From Streptomyces sp. SID10853 (GTDB lineage Bacteria > Actinomycetota > Actinomycetes > Streptomycetales > Streptomycetaceae): a DNA stretch of 35,709 nucleotides. Location: assembly GCF_010548145.1 (NCBI RefSeq), contig NZ_JAAGLN010000053.1, positions 1 through 35,709 on the forward strand, in the 5' to 3' direction. Below are positions 8,802 through 16,631 of the stretch, piece after piece. The translations under genes were made by a program, and so were the position numbers. Within the stretch, counting starts at the first letter, position 1, and each line of letters opens with the position of its first letter. Under the pieces are notes generated by a model. It made no database searches. It was given only the letters and a program-made list of their open reading frames with translations, and was not told the origin of the DNA.

Positions 8802-9617
8802 ATGGATGTCCGCAGCTCTGATGGCAGCGCCGGTGATGTCGACTACGGCGGCATCGGTACCGGCTATGTGAACTACCGGCGGCCCGATCCCCGGATCGCC
8901 CAGGTCATCGCGGACGCCCTCGGTGATGCCAGGAAGGTCGTCAACGTGGGCGCGGGGGCAGGTTCGTACGAGTCAGCCGCGCCGGCCGTCACGGCGGTCG
9001 AGCCGTCGGAGACCATGCGGGCCCAGCGCTCGACGGGCCTGCCCAGGGCGGTGGACGCGGTCGCGGAGAACCTGCCGTTCGCGGACGGGGAGTTCGACGG
9101 CGCGATGACCCTCTTCAGCGTGCACCAGTGGTCCGACGTCGACGTGGGCCTGCGCGAGATGCGCCGGGTGACCCGGGGCCCGGTGGCCGTGCTGACCTGC
9201 GATCCGGCGCTGGTCAGGGATTTCTGGCTGTACGAGTACGCGCCCGAGGTCCTCGACACCGAGGCCCGGCGCTACCCTGCGATCGGCACCATGGCCGAGG
9301 CGCTCGGCGGCACCGCCAGCGTGCGGGCCGTGCCGATCCCGCTGGACTGCACGGACGGTTTCAACGAGGCGTACTACGGGCGCCCCGAGATGCTCCTCGA
9401 CCCGGCCGCGCGGCAGGCGTGCTCGGCCTGGAGCTTCGTGGACGACGGGGTGCGCGAGCGGTTCACCGAGCGGCTGCGCGCGGATCTGGACTCCGGGGCG
9501 TGGGACGCGCGCTTCGGCCATCTGCGCAGCCGGCCGTACTACGAGGGTTCGCTCGTCATCGTGCGCGCGACACCGCATGAGGCACTGGAACAGGGACAGG
9601 CGCAGGGACAGGCATAG
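8802..9617 (+). CDS. class I SAM-dependent methyltransferase
   Basis: A 271-residue cytosolic methyltransferase. The SAM-binding motif I is VVNVGAGAGSYE at about residues 47-58; the following acidic strand (TAVEPSETMRAQR) and the post-motif MTLFSVHQWSDVDVGLREMRRV fit the Methyltransf_11/UbiE-like fold. The ATG at 8802 is chosen because AAGGCGAGG lies just upstream; the open frame extends further but reads as Arg-rich noise. The tail EQGQAQGQA reflects a small repeat of GGGACAGGC at the DNA level. The substrate is unknown. The M24 gene starts 37 bases later, so the two may be co-transcribed. Confidence 0.85.
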   Translation: MDVRSSDGSAGDVDYGGIGTGYVNYRRPDPRIAQVIADALGDARKVVNVGAGAGSYESAAPAVTAVEPSETMRAQRSTGLPRAVDAVAENLPFADGEFDGAMTLFSVHQWSDVDVGLREMRRVTRGPVAVLTCDPALVRDFWLYEYAPEVLDTEARRYPAIGTMAEALGGTASVRAVPIPLDCTDGFNEAYYGRPEMLLDPAARQACSAWSFVDDGVRERFTERLRADLDSGAWDARFGHLRSRPYYEGSLVIVRATPHEALEQGQAQGQA

Positions 9618-9654
9618 GCACAGGCCCGGGCCCAGGAAACAGAGGAACAGCACC

Positions 9655-10359
9655 ATGGCGGTACCTGACCGGATGGATGAGCAACTGCGGGCGCTCGGCC
9701 TGGAGGAGGCGCAGCGCAAGGCCGTGGCCCTCTTCGCGGAGGTCGAGGGGCGCGGCCTGGTGGCGCCGGGCGCCGGAGAGAAGGAGGTCAGCGACCGGAT
9801 CCGCGACCTCGCGAACGACATGTTCGGGACGACGAAGCACTGGCACAAGCGGATCGTCCGCTCCGGCCCGCACACGATGTTCCCGTACCGGGAGAATCCG
9901 CCGGACCGGGTGATCGGGGAGGACGACATCGCGTTCGTCGACTTCGGCCCGATCTTCGAGGAGTACGAGGCGGACTTCGGGCGTACCTTCGTCCTCGGCG
10001 GTGACCCCCACAAGAAGCGGCTGCGCGACGACCTGGCGACGGTCTTCGCGGCCGGGCGTGAGGCGTTCAGGGCGGCCCCTGACATCACGGGCAAGCGGCT
10101 GTACGCCGAGGTCGAGCGGCTGGCCGCCGACGCCGGCTGGACGCTGGGCGGCTGGCACGCGGGCCATCTGGTCGGCGAGTTCCCGCACGAGACGATCGAC
10201 GGGGCCCGGACGGAGTCGTACATCACGCCGGACAACGACACCCCGCTCCGCCGTACGGACCGGGCCGGCTGGCGCTGCCACTGGATCCTGGAGGTCCATC
10301 TGGTCGACGAGGAGCGCCGCTTCGGCGGTTTCTACGAGCAGCTCCTCGACCTCGCCTGA
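9655..10359 (+). CDS. M24-family metallopeptidase / creatinase-fold protein
   Basis: A 234-residue protein with the pita-bread fold of methionine aminopeptidase and prolidase. It is shorter than typical Xaa-Pro peptidases because it lacks the N-terminal domain. The five metal ligands can be placed: Asp in FVDFGPI, Asp in YEADFGRTF, His in HAGHLVGEFPHE, Glu in WILEVHL and Glu in GGFYEQLL. It may therefore be a dinuclear metallopeptidase acting on small peptides, although creatinase-type hydrolases share the fold. AGAGGAAC precedes the ATG. Confidence 0.85.
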   Translation: MAVPDRMDEQLRALGLEEAQRKAVALFAEVEGRGLVAPGAGEKEVSDRIRDLANDMFGTTKHWHKRIVRSGPHTMFPYRENPPDRVIGEDDIAFVDFGPIFEEYEADFGRTFVLGGDPHKKRLRDDLATVFAAGREAFRAAPDITGKRLYAEVERLAADAGWTLGGWHAGHLVGEFPHETIDGARTESYITPDNDTPLRRTDRAGWRCHWILEVHLVDEERRFGGFYEQLLDLA

Positions 10360-10505
10360 CCGTCCGGCAGGGGCGGCGGCGGGGACGGAGGCGGGTCGGC
10401 AGGCACGCGCCCGGAACTGGCGTCCTGCCCGGCCGAGTTGGTGTGCGAAGCTGTCGGCACCGTCCGCCGGTGGGGAGCCGGGGCGGTCGTCGAGAGGGGC
10501 GCAGT

Positions 10506-11306
10506 GTGGGACAGGACGGCGGCTTCAGTGCCGAGAGGATCGACACCAGCAGACCGCACCCGGCGCGGATCTACGACTACCTGCTGGGCGGCAAGGACAA
10601 CTACCGGGTCGACCAGCAGGCCGCCGAGGAACTCGCCGCCGCGGCGCCCGAGGTACGGATCGGCGTACGGGCCAACCGGGCCTTCCTGCGGCGCGCCGTC
10701 CGGCATGTGGTCGGCAGCGGTGTCCGGCAGATCCTCGATGTCGGCACCGGACTGCCCACCTCCCCGAACGTGCACGAGACCGCCCAGGAAGTGGCATCCG
10801 ACGTGCGGATCGCGTACGTCGACAACGACCCGATCGTGAACGCCCACGCCGACGCCCTGCTCAGCCGCTCCGGGGCGACCAGCGTCGTGCTCGGCGACCT
10901 GCGGGACCCGCGGGCCATCCTGGACCACCCCGAGGTCCGCCGGGTCATCGACTTCGACGAGCCGGTCGCCGTGCTTCTCATCGCCGTCCTCCACTTCCTC
11001 ACCGACGCCGAGCAGCCGGCGCGGGTCGTCGCCACCCTGCGCGACGCGCTGCCGGCCGGCAGCTTCCTGGTCCTCTCGCACGCCACCGGCGACTTCGCCG
11101 ACCGCCGCGGCGCCCAGGCCGTCTACACGAACGCCACGGCCACCCTGAACCTGCGCCCGCGCGCCGAGGTGGAGCGGTTCTTCGACGGCTTCGAACTCGT
11201 CGAACCGGGCCTGGCCCAGGTGCCTTTCTGGCGCCCGGACGCCCCGCCGCCCGCCGGGGCGGACGAGATCGGCTTCTACGGAGGGGTGGCCCGCAAGACC
11301 GTCTGA
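10506..11306 (+). CDS. DUF574 / Methyltransf_19 family SAM-dependent methyltransferase
   Basis: A 266-residue protein of an actinobacteria-specific methyltransferase family, highly amplified in Streptomyces. Hallmarks are the N-terminal RPHPARIYDYLLGGKDNYRVD, ANRAFLRRAVRHV, the SAM loop ILDVGTGLPT, AYVDNDPIVNAHA, and the FFDGFELVEPGL end. The start is GTG at 10506 behind GAGAGGGG (10491-10498); the frame is open further upstream without family similarity. The substrate is unknown for the family. Confidence 0.92.
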   Translation: MGQDGGFSAERIDTSRPHPARIYDYLLGGKDNYRVDQQAAEELAAAAPEVRIGVRANRAFLRRAVRHVVGSGVRQILDVGTGLPTSPNVHETAQEVASDVRIAYVDNDPIVNAHADALLSRSGATSVVLGDLRDPRAILDHPEVRRVIDFDEPVAVLLIAVLHFLTDAEQPARVVATLRDALPAGSFLVLSHATGDFADRRGAQAVYTNATATLNLRPRAEVERFFDGFELVEPGLAQVPFWRPDAPPPAGADEIGFYGGVARKTV

Positions 11307-11648
11307 CCCGGACCTGCGGCCGGTCCTTCCTGCGTGGACACGGCGGTGCAACGGTAGCCACTCGCAGTCGGACTGCACCCCGGCCGCGTGCCGTACCTAC
11401 GCGCACTCCCGACAGGCTGCGGAACGCCCGGTGTCCAGGCGGAAGCCCTTGCCGGGAAAAACCCTGATGTGTCTCCAGACCTGGCGCGGTGTCCCCGCGG
11501 TCCGGCGCATCCGCGGCGTCAGCTGACCGGGCGGGCGGGGCGGGCAGCGGCCATCCGGCGGACCGGGCGCACCCGTGCGGAGGGCGTTCGGGTCCGACGG
11601 TGCCCGACACCCCGGTGAGCCGTAATTCGTGTGCTTAACGTGCCGGGC
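11307..11648. other. 342-bp intergenic stretch
   Basis: No gene was supported here. A weak hairpin (GGACC/GGTCC, 11310-11326) follows the methyltransferase and a longer one (GGTGCA at 11345-11350 with TGCACC at 11374-11379) lies beyond; either could end transcription. The patch 11621-11641 (CGTAATTCGTGTGCTTAACG) is the only AT-rich part and may be the promoter of the next gene, which lacks a ribosome site and may be leaderless. Confidence 0.4.
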
Positions 11649-12347
11649 ATGAGTCGCACCAGCCTTCTCTCCGTGACCGCCTGCGCCATGTGCCCGAGCG
11701 CTGCCCCCACCGAGCGCGACAGGGCCCTGGCCGGTGGAGCCCCCACCGGGCGTGGCTACCACGTCGCACTGCACACACCCAGCGTGTTCGGCGCGCCCGT
11801 GGACTACCATCCGACCGCGCTGCTCATCGGAACCGGGGGCGAGGGGCGGCCGGTGCCCGGTCCGCGCGGCCTCATCCCCGCCTCGCGCTCGTACACCCCG
11901 CTCGAAGGCCACTCCGGCAGCAGGCCGCCGCTGACCGATGGGGGAGCGGCGGCCGTCATCAATGACGCGGCCACCTGGCGCGCCCCCGCATACCTCCATA
12001 TCTCGGGCGAACGGTGCTCGTACCTGCCGTGGAACCCCGTCCCGGTGACCGGCCACCCCGTCCCGGCCACCGGCCACGCAGCCCCGGTGACCGGCCACCC
12101 CGTCCCGGCCACCGGCCACCCCGTCCCGGTGACCGGCCACCCCGTCCCGGTGACCGGCCCCCTCACCCCGGCCACCGCCACCGCCCCCGCCCCCGCGGCC
12201 GGTCCCGTTCAGGCAGGGCCCGGCCCCGGTCCGCGCGACGCAGCCGTCGCCACGGGCACCCCCTCGGGCCTCTGGTACGCGGCGGGCGGCGCGCTGCTGC
12301 TGGTGATCGCCGGGGTGGTACTGGTCCGCAGGCGGGCCCAGCACTGA
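11649..12347 (+). CDS. repeat-bearing membrane-anchored surface protein
   Basis: About 232 residues; function unknown. The C-terminus (GLWYAAGGALLLVIAGVVLVRRRAQH) is a transmembrane helix with a basic stop-transfer tail, as in sortase substrates or tail-anchored surface proteins, but no clean LPXTG precedes it. Residues about 130-175 consist of at least six heptads of the type PVPVTGH/PVPATGH, then an Ala/Pro/Thr stalk. The N-terminus is only weakly signal-like (MSRTSLLSVTACAMCPSAAP), so the start is uncertain: an in-frame GTG at 11631 is possible and the gene may have lost its leader. No ribosome site is seen. Confidence 0.55.
   Translation: MSRTSLLSVTACAMCPSAAPTERDRALAGGAPTGRGYHVALHTPSVFGAPVDYHPTALLIGTGGEGRPVPGPRGLIPASRSYTPLEGHSGSRPPLTDGGAAAVINDAATWRAPAYLHISGERCSYLPWNPVPVTGHPVPATGHAAPVTGHPVPATGHPVPVTGHPVPVTGPLTPATATAPAPAAGPVQAGPGPGPRDAAVATGTPSGLWYAAGGALLLVIAGVVLVRRRAQH
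12037..12165 (+). repeat. 21-bp tandem repeats encoding PVP(V/A)TGH heptads
   Basis: Six to seven copies of a 21-base unit close to CCCCGTCCCGGTGACCGGCCA, alternating GGTGACC and GGCCACC variants. Units keep the reading frame, so copy-number changes would only lengthen or shorten the protein stalk. Confidence 0.8.
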
Positions 12348-12361
12348 CCGGTCCCGCCGAA

Positions 12362-12404
12362 GCGCCCCCGGCCACAGAACTCAAGCCCCTCCGGCCGGGG
12401 GCGC
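12362..12404 (+). terminator. hairpin terminator after the repeat-bearing surface gene
   Basis: GCGCCCCCGGCC (12362-12373) pairs perfectly with GGCCGGGGGCGC (12393-12404) across a 19-base loop, 14 bases after the stop codon. Confidence 0.65.
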
Positions 12405-12509
12405 GGGCGTGCGCTCTCCCGGGCGGGGTAGGCACCTCCCCAGCAAGCCCGGGAGGATCCGGCGGATCCAGCGACCAGGGCCGGGCCGGAGAGCGAAAGC
12501 AGGAGGACC

Positions 12510-12876
12510 ATGGCGGTTCCGAAAACGACGGTGCTCGTACTGGACTGTTCCGAGCAGGCAGAACTCGCGGATGGGGACCGACCCCGACGTCATGGAGGTC
12601 ATCGGCAACCACGGCGTCCACCTGGCGGTCCGCAAGGACCACGGCTACGCCCCGCCGAGCTGGCCCCGGCCCGACGACGCCTCGCAGGCGCACCTTCGCA
12701 TCCTGGTGTCCCAGGCCGACATGGACGAGGCGGAACGTGAGGCGATCGGCCTCGGTGCGCGGCCCCTCGACACCAAGAACAACGGCGGCCGGCGCGATGT
12801 CAGGCTGTACGCCGACCCCGCCGGCCACTCGTTCGCGCTCGTGGTCTCCCGCGCGGCCACAACGCCGGGCGCCTGA
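12510..12876 (+). pseudogene. frameshifted glyoxalase-like (VOC fold) gene
   Basis: A good ribosome site (AGGAGGA, 12501-12507) precedes ATG 12510, and the first frame gives MAVPKTTVLVLDCSEQAELADG, the usual N-terminus of small glyoxalase-like proteins. From about 12571 the family sequence continues in the next frame (MGTDPDVMEVIGNHGVHLAV, then RPDDASQAHLRILVSQADMDEAE and RLYADPAGHSFALVVS). The stretch normally joining these parts (roughly a FYxxLLGxE segment) is absent, so a deletion of about 50 bases, not a multiple of three, appears to have removed one beta-strand and shifted the frame. A shortened protein from the internal ATG 12571 is conceivable but would lack the first beta-alpha unit. 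Confidence 0.65.
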
Positions 12877-12877
12877 G

Positions 12878-12921
12878 CCCCAGGCATCTGAGCCCCCGCC
12901 CCCAGGCATCTGAGCCCCCGC
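12878..12921. repeat. two perfect tandem copies of a 22-bp unit
   Basis: The unit (CCCCAGGCATCTGAGCCCCC plus GC) occupies 12878-12899 and 12900-12921 exactly. CCCAGGCAT in it is the reverse complement of ATGCCTGGG at 12934-12942 at the end of the ligase gene, so on the minus strand it can form a hairpin that may end the five-gene operon and, on plus, the pseudogene transcript. Confidence 0.65.
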
Positions 12922-12931
12922 GCCCGGGCCC

Positions 12932-14608
12932 CTATGCCTGGGCGGCGGGCAGCCCGGCGGCGAACTCGGCCTGGCGGGACCGCCGCAGCAGCCGGACCGC
13001 CTCGCGCCGGACCTTCCCCGATTCGGTACGCGGCAGGTCGTCCACGAACTCCAGGAACCGCACGAGCCGGGGCGCCGGAAGGCGTTCCCGCAGATGCGCG
13101 AAAAGTACCTCGGCGGTGGCCCGGCTGGCGTTCCACCCGGCGGAGAGCACGACGTACGCCTTGGGGACCAGCTCCTGGCCCTCGGACACCGGCACCACGG
13201 ACAGTTCGGCGACGGCGGGGTGCAGCACCAGCACATGCTCCAGTTCGAGGGGCGCGACGCGCACTCCGCCCGGCCCCTCGAACATGTCCTTGCGCCGCCC
13301 GAGACAGACCAGGGAGCCGTCCTCGTCCCAGCGGGCCAGGTCACCGGTCCGGTAGAGCCCGCCCCTGGTGTGGCTTCCGGCGTTGTCCTCCGGGTCCAGA
13401 TAGCCGCGCATCATGCCCACGGGCCTGTTGGCCAGGTTCAGACACAACTCCCCTTCCCGCGCCGGTTCGTCGGTGCCGGGCCTGACCACCACCAGGTCGT
13501 ACCCCGGCAGCGGGTGGCCCATGGACACCGGGTCCGCCGGGGACGAGGCGGTGACCCCGGCCATCGCGGTGACCTCGGACTGCCCGAACCCGTTGCGGAC
13601 GGTCACCCCGGCCAGCGCGCGGACCTGTTGGACCACATCGCCCATGAGCGGTTCACCGACGCTGACCGCGTGCCTCAGGCCGGGCAGTCCGCCGGGCAGC
13701 CCGGTCCTGATCAGCGCCCGCCAGATGCTGGGCGGCGCGCAGAAGCTGGTGACCTCACCGGTCCGCAGTACTTCGAGCAGCCGCTGCGGGGTGGCCCCGG
13801 CGCTGTCCATGGACACCACGGTGGCCTCGGCGTTCCAGGGCCCGAACAGCGAACTCCACGGGTACTTCGCCCAGGCCGGGGCGGAGACATTGAGGTGTAC
13901 GTCCCCCGGCTTCAGACCGTTCCAGTACATGCTCGCCAGATGCCCGATCGCGTAACTGACGTGTGTGTGCACGACCAGTTTCGGCCGCGAGGTGGAGCCG
14001 GAGGTGAAGTAGTAGAACAGCGGCTCGTCGGCGCCGGTGGGGCCCTCAGGTACGAAGCGGCCCTCGTGCCCGGCCGATGCGGCGAAGTCGGCCCAGCCCC
14101 GGTGCTCGCCCGCCCCGCCCACGACGATCTTCGTGCGGAGCCCGTCCACCGCGAGCCCCGGCACGATCCGGTGGTCGGCGATCACATGCCGGGCCCCGGC
14201 CCTGCGGATCCTGGTGCGCAGTTCCTCCGGCGCGATGGTGAGGAAGGCGGGCGCGACCACGGCCCGGATCTTGATCAGTGCGAGCATCAGCTCCCACAGC
14301 TCGATGCGGTTGTCCATCAGCAGCATCACCACATCGCCCCGGCGCACGCCCTGCGCCAGCAGCCAGTCGGCGACCCGGTCGGAACGCCGGGAAAGCTCCT
14401 GGAACGTCAGCTCACCCTGCCCGACAACGCGCAGGGCCACCCGGTCGTTGCCATCGGCGATCCGGTCGAACCAGTCGACCGCCCAGTTGAACCACCGTGG
14501 CCGCGGCCACCGGAACGCCTTGCGCGCGGCCTCCTGGTCGTCGGCGTGGTGCAGCAGGAGGTCCCGTGCGGCCCGGAACTCCCGGTACGCGTCGTCTTGC
14601 CCCGGCAC
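12932..14608 (-). CDS. acyl-CoA synthetase / acid-AMP ligase (benzoate-CoA ligase or MACS type)
   Basis: A 558-residue ANL-superfamily enzyme that adenylates a carboxylic acid and passes it to CoA or, given the neighbouring carrier protein, perhaps to a phosphopantetheine arm. The P-loop is YYFTSGSTSRPKLVVHTH at about residue 200; also seen are NGFGQSEVTAM, the YRTGDLARWDEDGSLVCLGRRKDMF hinge, and the catalytic lysine in PRTESGKVRREAV near the C-terminus. The N-terminus (WPRPRWFNWAVDWFDRIAD) is that of the medium-chain/aryl acyl-CoA synthetase subgroup. It starts with GTG behind GGGGAT, 30 bases after the upstream gene, as the last gene of the five-gene operon. The natural substrate cannot be read from sequence. 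Confidence 0.88.
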   Translation of the reverse strand: MPGQDDAYREFRAARDLLLHHADDQEAARKAFRWPRPRWFNWAVDWFDRIADGNDRVALRVVGQGELTFQELSRRSDRVADWLLAQGVRRGDVVMLLMDNRIELWELMLALIKIRAVVAPAFLTIAPEELRTRIRRAGARHVIADHRIVPGLAVDGLRTKIVVGGAGEHRGWADFAASAGHEGRFVPEGPTGADEPLFYYFTSGSTSRPKLVVHTHVSYAIGHLASMYWNGLKPGDVHLNVSAPAWAKYPWSSLFGPWNAEATVVSMDSAGATPQRLLEVLRTGEVTSFCAPPSIWRALIRTGLPGGLPGLRHAVSVGEPLMGDVVQQVRALAGVTVRNGFGQSEVTAMAGVTASSPADPVSMGHPLPGYDLVVVRPGTDEPAREGELCLNLANRPVGMMRGYLDPEDNAGSHTRGGLYRTGDLARWDEDGSLVCLGRRKDMFEGPGGVRVAPLELEHVLVLHPAVAELSVVPVSEGQELVPKAYVVLSAGWNASRATAEVLFAHLRERLPAPRLVRFLEFVDDLPRTESGKVRREAVRLLRRSRQAEFAAGLPAAQA

Positions 14609-14638
14609 AGCTGATCCCCAATCGGTGGAAGGCGTCGA

Positions 14639-16600
14639 TCACTGGAAGGCGCCGGACTTGGCCCGGCGCAGCACGCTGAGCGCGATCACGTCGGCGTCCC
14701 TGGAGAACGAGGTGGGCACGCCCGGCCGGCCGTTGCCGATCTGGGTGAACCAGCACGCCCCTTCGGTGGGGATGCCCAGCGCGTACACGGCCCGGTGCGG
14801 GCGGCCTTCGGCGGTGACCACCCGGCGCTCGGCCGGTGTGATGTGCAGGGCGCCGGTCTCGAAGACCTCTCCGGCGCCGTCGTGCACGAACCCGGCAGCC
14901 ATGCCCTCCTCGGCGAGCTGCCGCATCAGCGGGTCGGTGTTGTGCACCAGCCCCGTGGCCGGGATACGTGAGTCGATGAGTACGTCGCAGTGCCTGCGCG
15001 AACCCTCGACGGCCGGGGACTCCAGGAAGAACCGGTCCGCCCCGGTGTCACCGCCGTGCACCACGTCGGGCCCCACCACTTCGAGCACCCCGGCGTCGAT
15101 CAGAGCCAGGAACTGCAGGGTGCGTTCCAGCGGTGGCCCGGTGAACAGCGGCGAGGTCCGTGAGACGAACCGGCCGAGGAAATCGGCCCGGTGGGACCCC
15201 GGGGTCAGGCCGCCGAAGTCGACGGCGTGCCGCAGTACCTCACGGGAGTCCCGGATCGCGTCCAGCGCGGCCTTGAGCGGACTGTCGATGTTGCCCTGCC
15301 CGGCCTCGGTGACGTCGGCGAGCAGGATGCGCCGTACTTCGGCGACGAGGGCGTCACCCGAGCCGAACCGCTTGGGGTGCAGCGGTCTGGACAGCCGGTC
15401 CAGGTCGACCGGGTCCACGTCCTTGAGCCCGTGGCTCAGCGCCACCTCGCGCCAGCTCGCCAGATCCGGGCCGAGTGCGTGCAGCTCGGCGGCGACGGCC
15501 TCGGCACGCTCAGGCCCGTGCTGGGCCCTGGCCTGGGTGGTGTAGTACACGTGGTTGATCTCGGCCTGCAGCAGGGAGAGCACGTCCTGGTCGAAGTCCA
15601 GGGCCGGGCTGCCCCGGTGGGCCGTATTGCGCTCGCGCAGCCGGCCGACGGCGGCCGAGGTGAGGAATCGGGGTGCCGAGCGGCCGGTCACGCCCTTCTG
15701 GTTGCGGCCCCGTGAGCGGATCGGCAGCCCACTGCGTGAGCCCGCCACCACCCGGGGCTCCTTGCCGCCGGGCACGTAGAACATCGTTCCGTCGACGGTC
15801 TCCTTGAACTTCCCGCCGCGGCCTACGGTGAAGGACATCAGGATGTCGTAGAAGGACAGGCCGAGCCCCACGACACCGACCGCGGAGCGCGGCGCGACCG
15901 AGGCCAGGTCCAGATCGGCCGCCGAGTCCCCGCTGAGATAACGGAGTCCGGGCCTGCGCCGGGCGAACCGCGCCAGCCCGGGGCGGTGTTCCGCGGGCTC
16001 GGCCCTGGCGTGCCCGGTGGTGATCACCACCGCGTCGACGGTCAGGGTCTGCGGGCCGTCCGGAACGCTGTCCGGACCGGTGTCCGGATCACTGCCCGGA
16101 TTACTGCCCGGAGTGGACACCTGGAGTTCGTAACTGTTCCCGTTCTCGCGTAACGAGGTGACCCTGCCGACCACTTCGACGACCTGGCCGAGCCCGGACA
16201 TGCCACGCACCACCGCGTCGTACACATACCGCAGGTAGCGGCCGTAGGCGTACCTGGGTGCGTAGTCGTCATGGCCGAGACCCGACAGCGCCGGATCCGG
16301 CTGGGTGCGTAACCAGTGCAGGAAGGACAGGCCGGCGCCCGGCCGGCACGGGCCGCCGTCGGAGACCCCGGAGAACATACTGATCTCACCGACCACCGTG
16401 TTCATCAGGAAACAGGTCTCCTGGTCGGTGCGCCAGATACGGCCGGCCCCCAGTTGTACCGCGTCGATCAGCCAGATCCTGACGGTCCGCGGCTCCGGCC
16501 GGTCCGCCAGATTGGCCACGATCCGCTCGAACACCGAGATCCCGCGTGGGCCGGTGCCCACGATCGCGACGTTGAGCACCTCGTCGGTAACGTGTCGCAC
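14639..16600 (-). CDS. FAD/NAD(P)-binding protein (NAD_binding_9-like), putative oxidoreductase
   Basis: A 653-residue cytosolic flavoprotein. The N-terminal dinucleotide site is VAIVGTGPRGISVFERI (residues 11-27). A second conserved block is FLMNTVVGEISMFS at about 64-77, and VVITTGHA then VGVVGLGLSFYDIL (about 238-251) give the second Rossmann-type element. This fold is shared with ornithine/lysine N-monooxygenases and other flavin oxidoreductases, but the protein is longer, and a linker rich in Gly-Ser-Asp-Pro (SNPGSDPDTGPDSVPDG) interrupts it at about 170. The reaction is unknown; N- or C-oxidation of an amino-acid-derived intermediate is a reasonable guess. GTG start, 32 bases after the TrpB-like gene. 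Confidence 0.8.
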   Translation of the reverse strand: MRHVTDEVLNVAIVGTGPRGISVFERIVANLADRPEPRTVRIWLIDAVQLGAGRIWRTDQETCFLMNTVVGEISMFSGVSDGGPCRPGAGLSFLHWLRTQPDPALSGLGHDDYAPRYAYGRYLRYVYDAVVRGMSGLGQVVEVVGRVTSLRENGNSYELQVSTPGSNPGSDPDTGPDSVPDGPQTLTVDAVVITTGHARAEPAEHRPGLARFARRRPGLRYLSGDSAADLDLASVAPRSAVGVVGLGLSFYDILMSFTVGRGGKFKETVDGTMFYVPGGKEPRVVAGSRSGLPIRSRGRNQKGVTGRSAPRFLTSAAVGRLRERNTAHRGSPALDFDQDVLSLLQAEINHVYYTTQARAQHGPERAEAVAAELHALGPDLASWREVALSHGLKDVDPVDLDRLSRPLHPKRFGSGDALVAEVRRILLADVTEAGQGNIDSPLKAALDAIRDSREVLRHAVDFGGLTPGSHRADFLGRFVSRTSPLFTGPPLERTLQFLALIDAGVLEVVGPDVVHGGDTGADRFFLESPAVEGSRRHCDVLIDSRIPATGLVHNTDPLMRQLAEEGMAAGFVHDGAGEVFETGALHITPAERRVVTAEGRPHRAVYALGIPTEGACWFTQIGNGRPGVPTSFSRDADVIALSVLRRAKSGAFQ

Positions 16601-16631
16601 GACCTGCCACCCCCCATCTGGACGTTCGTCC

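Noticed and set aside
11345..11379. Hairpin region considered as a tRNA or small RNA gene
   Set aside because: Only six pairs with a 23-base loop; no cloverleaf, anticodon arm or T-loop could be drawn.
12037..12165. Tandem repeats considered as a CRISPR array
   Set aside because: Units are contiguous 21-mers with no spacers and keep a reading frame; no cas genes nearby.
13094..14614. 506-codon plus-strand frame opposite the acid ligase
   Set aside because: Antisense of a clear ANL enzyme; no motif and no ribosome site.
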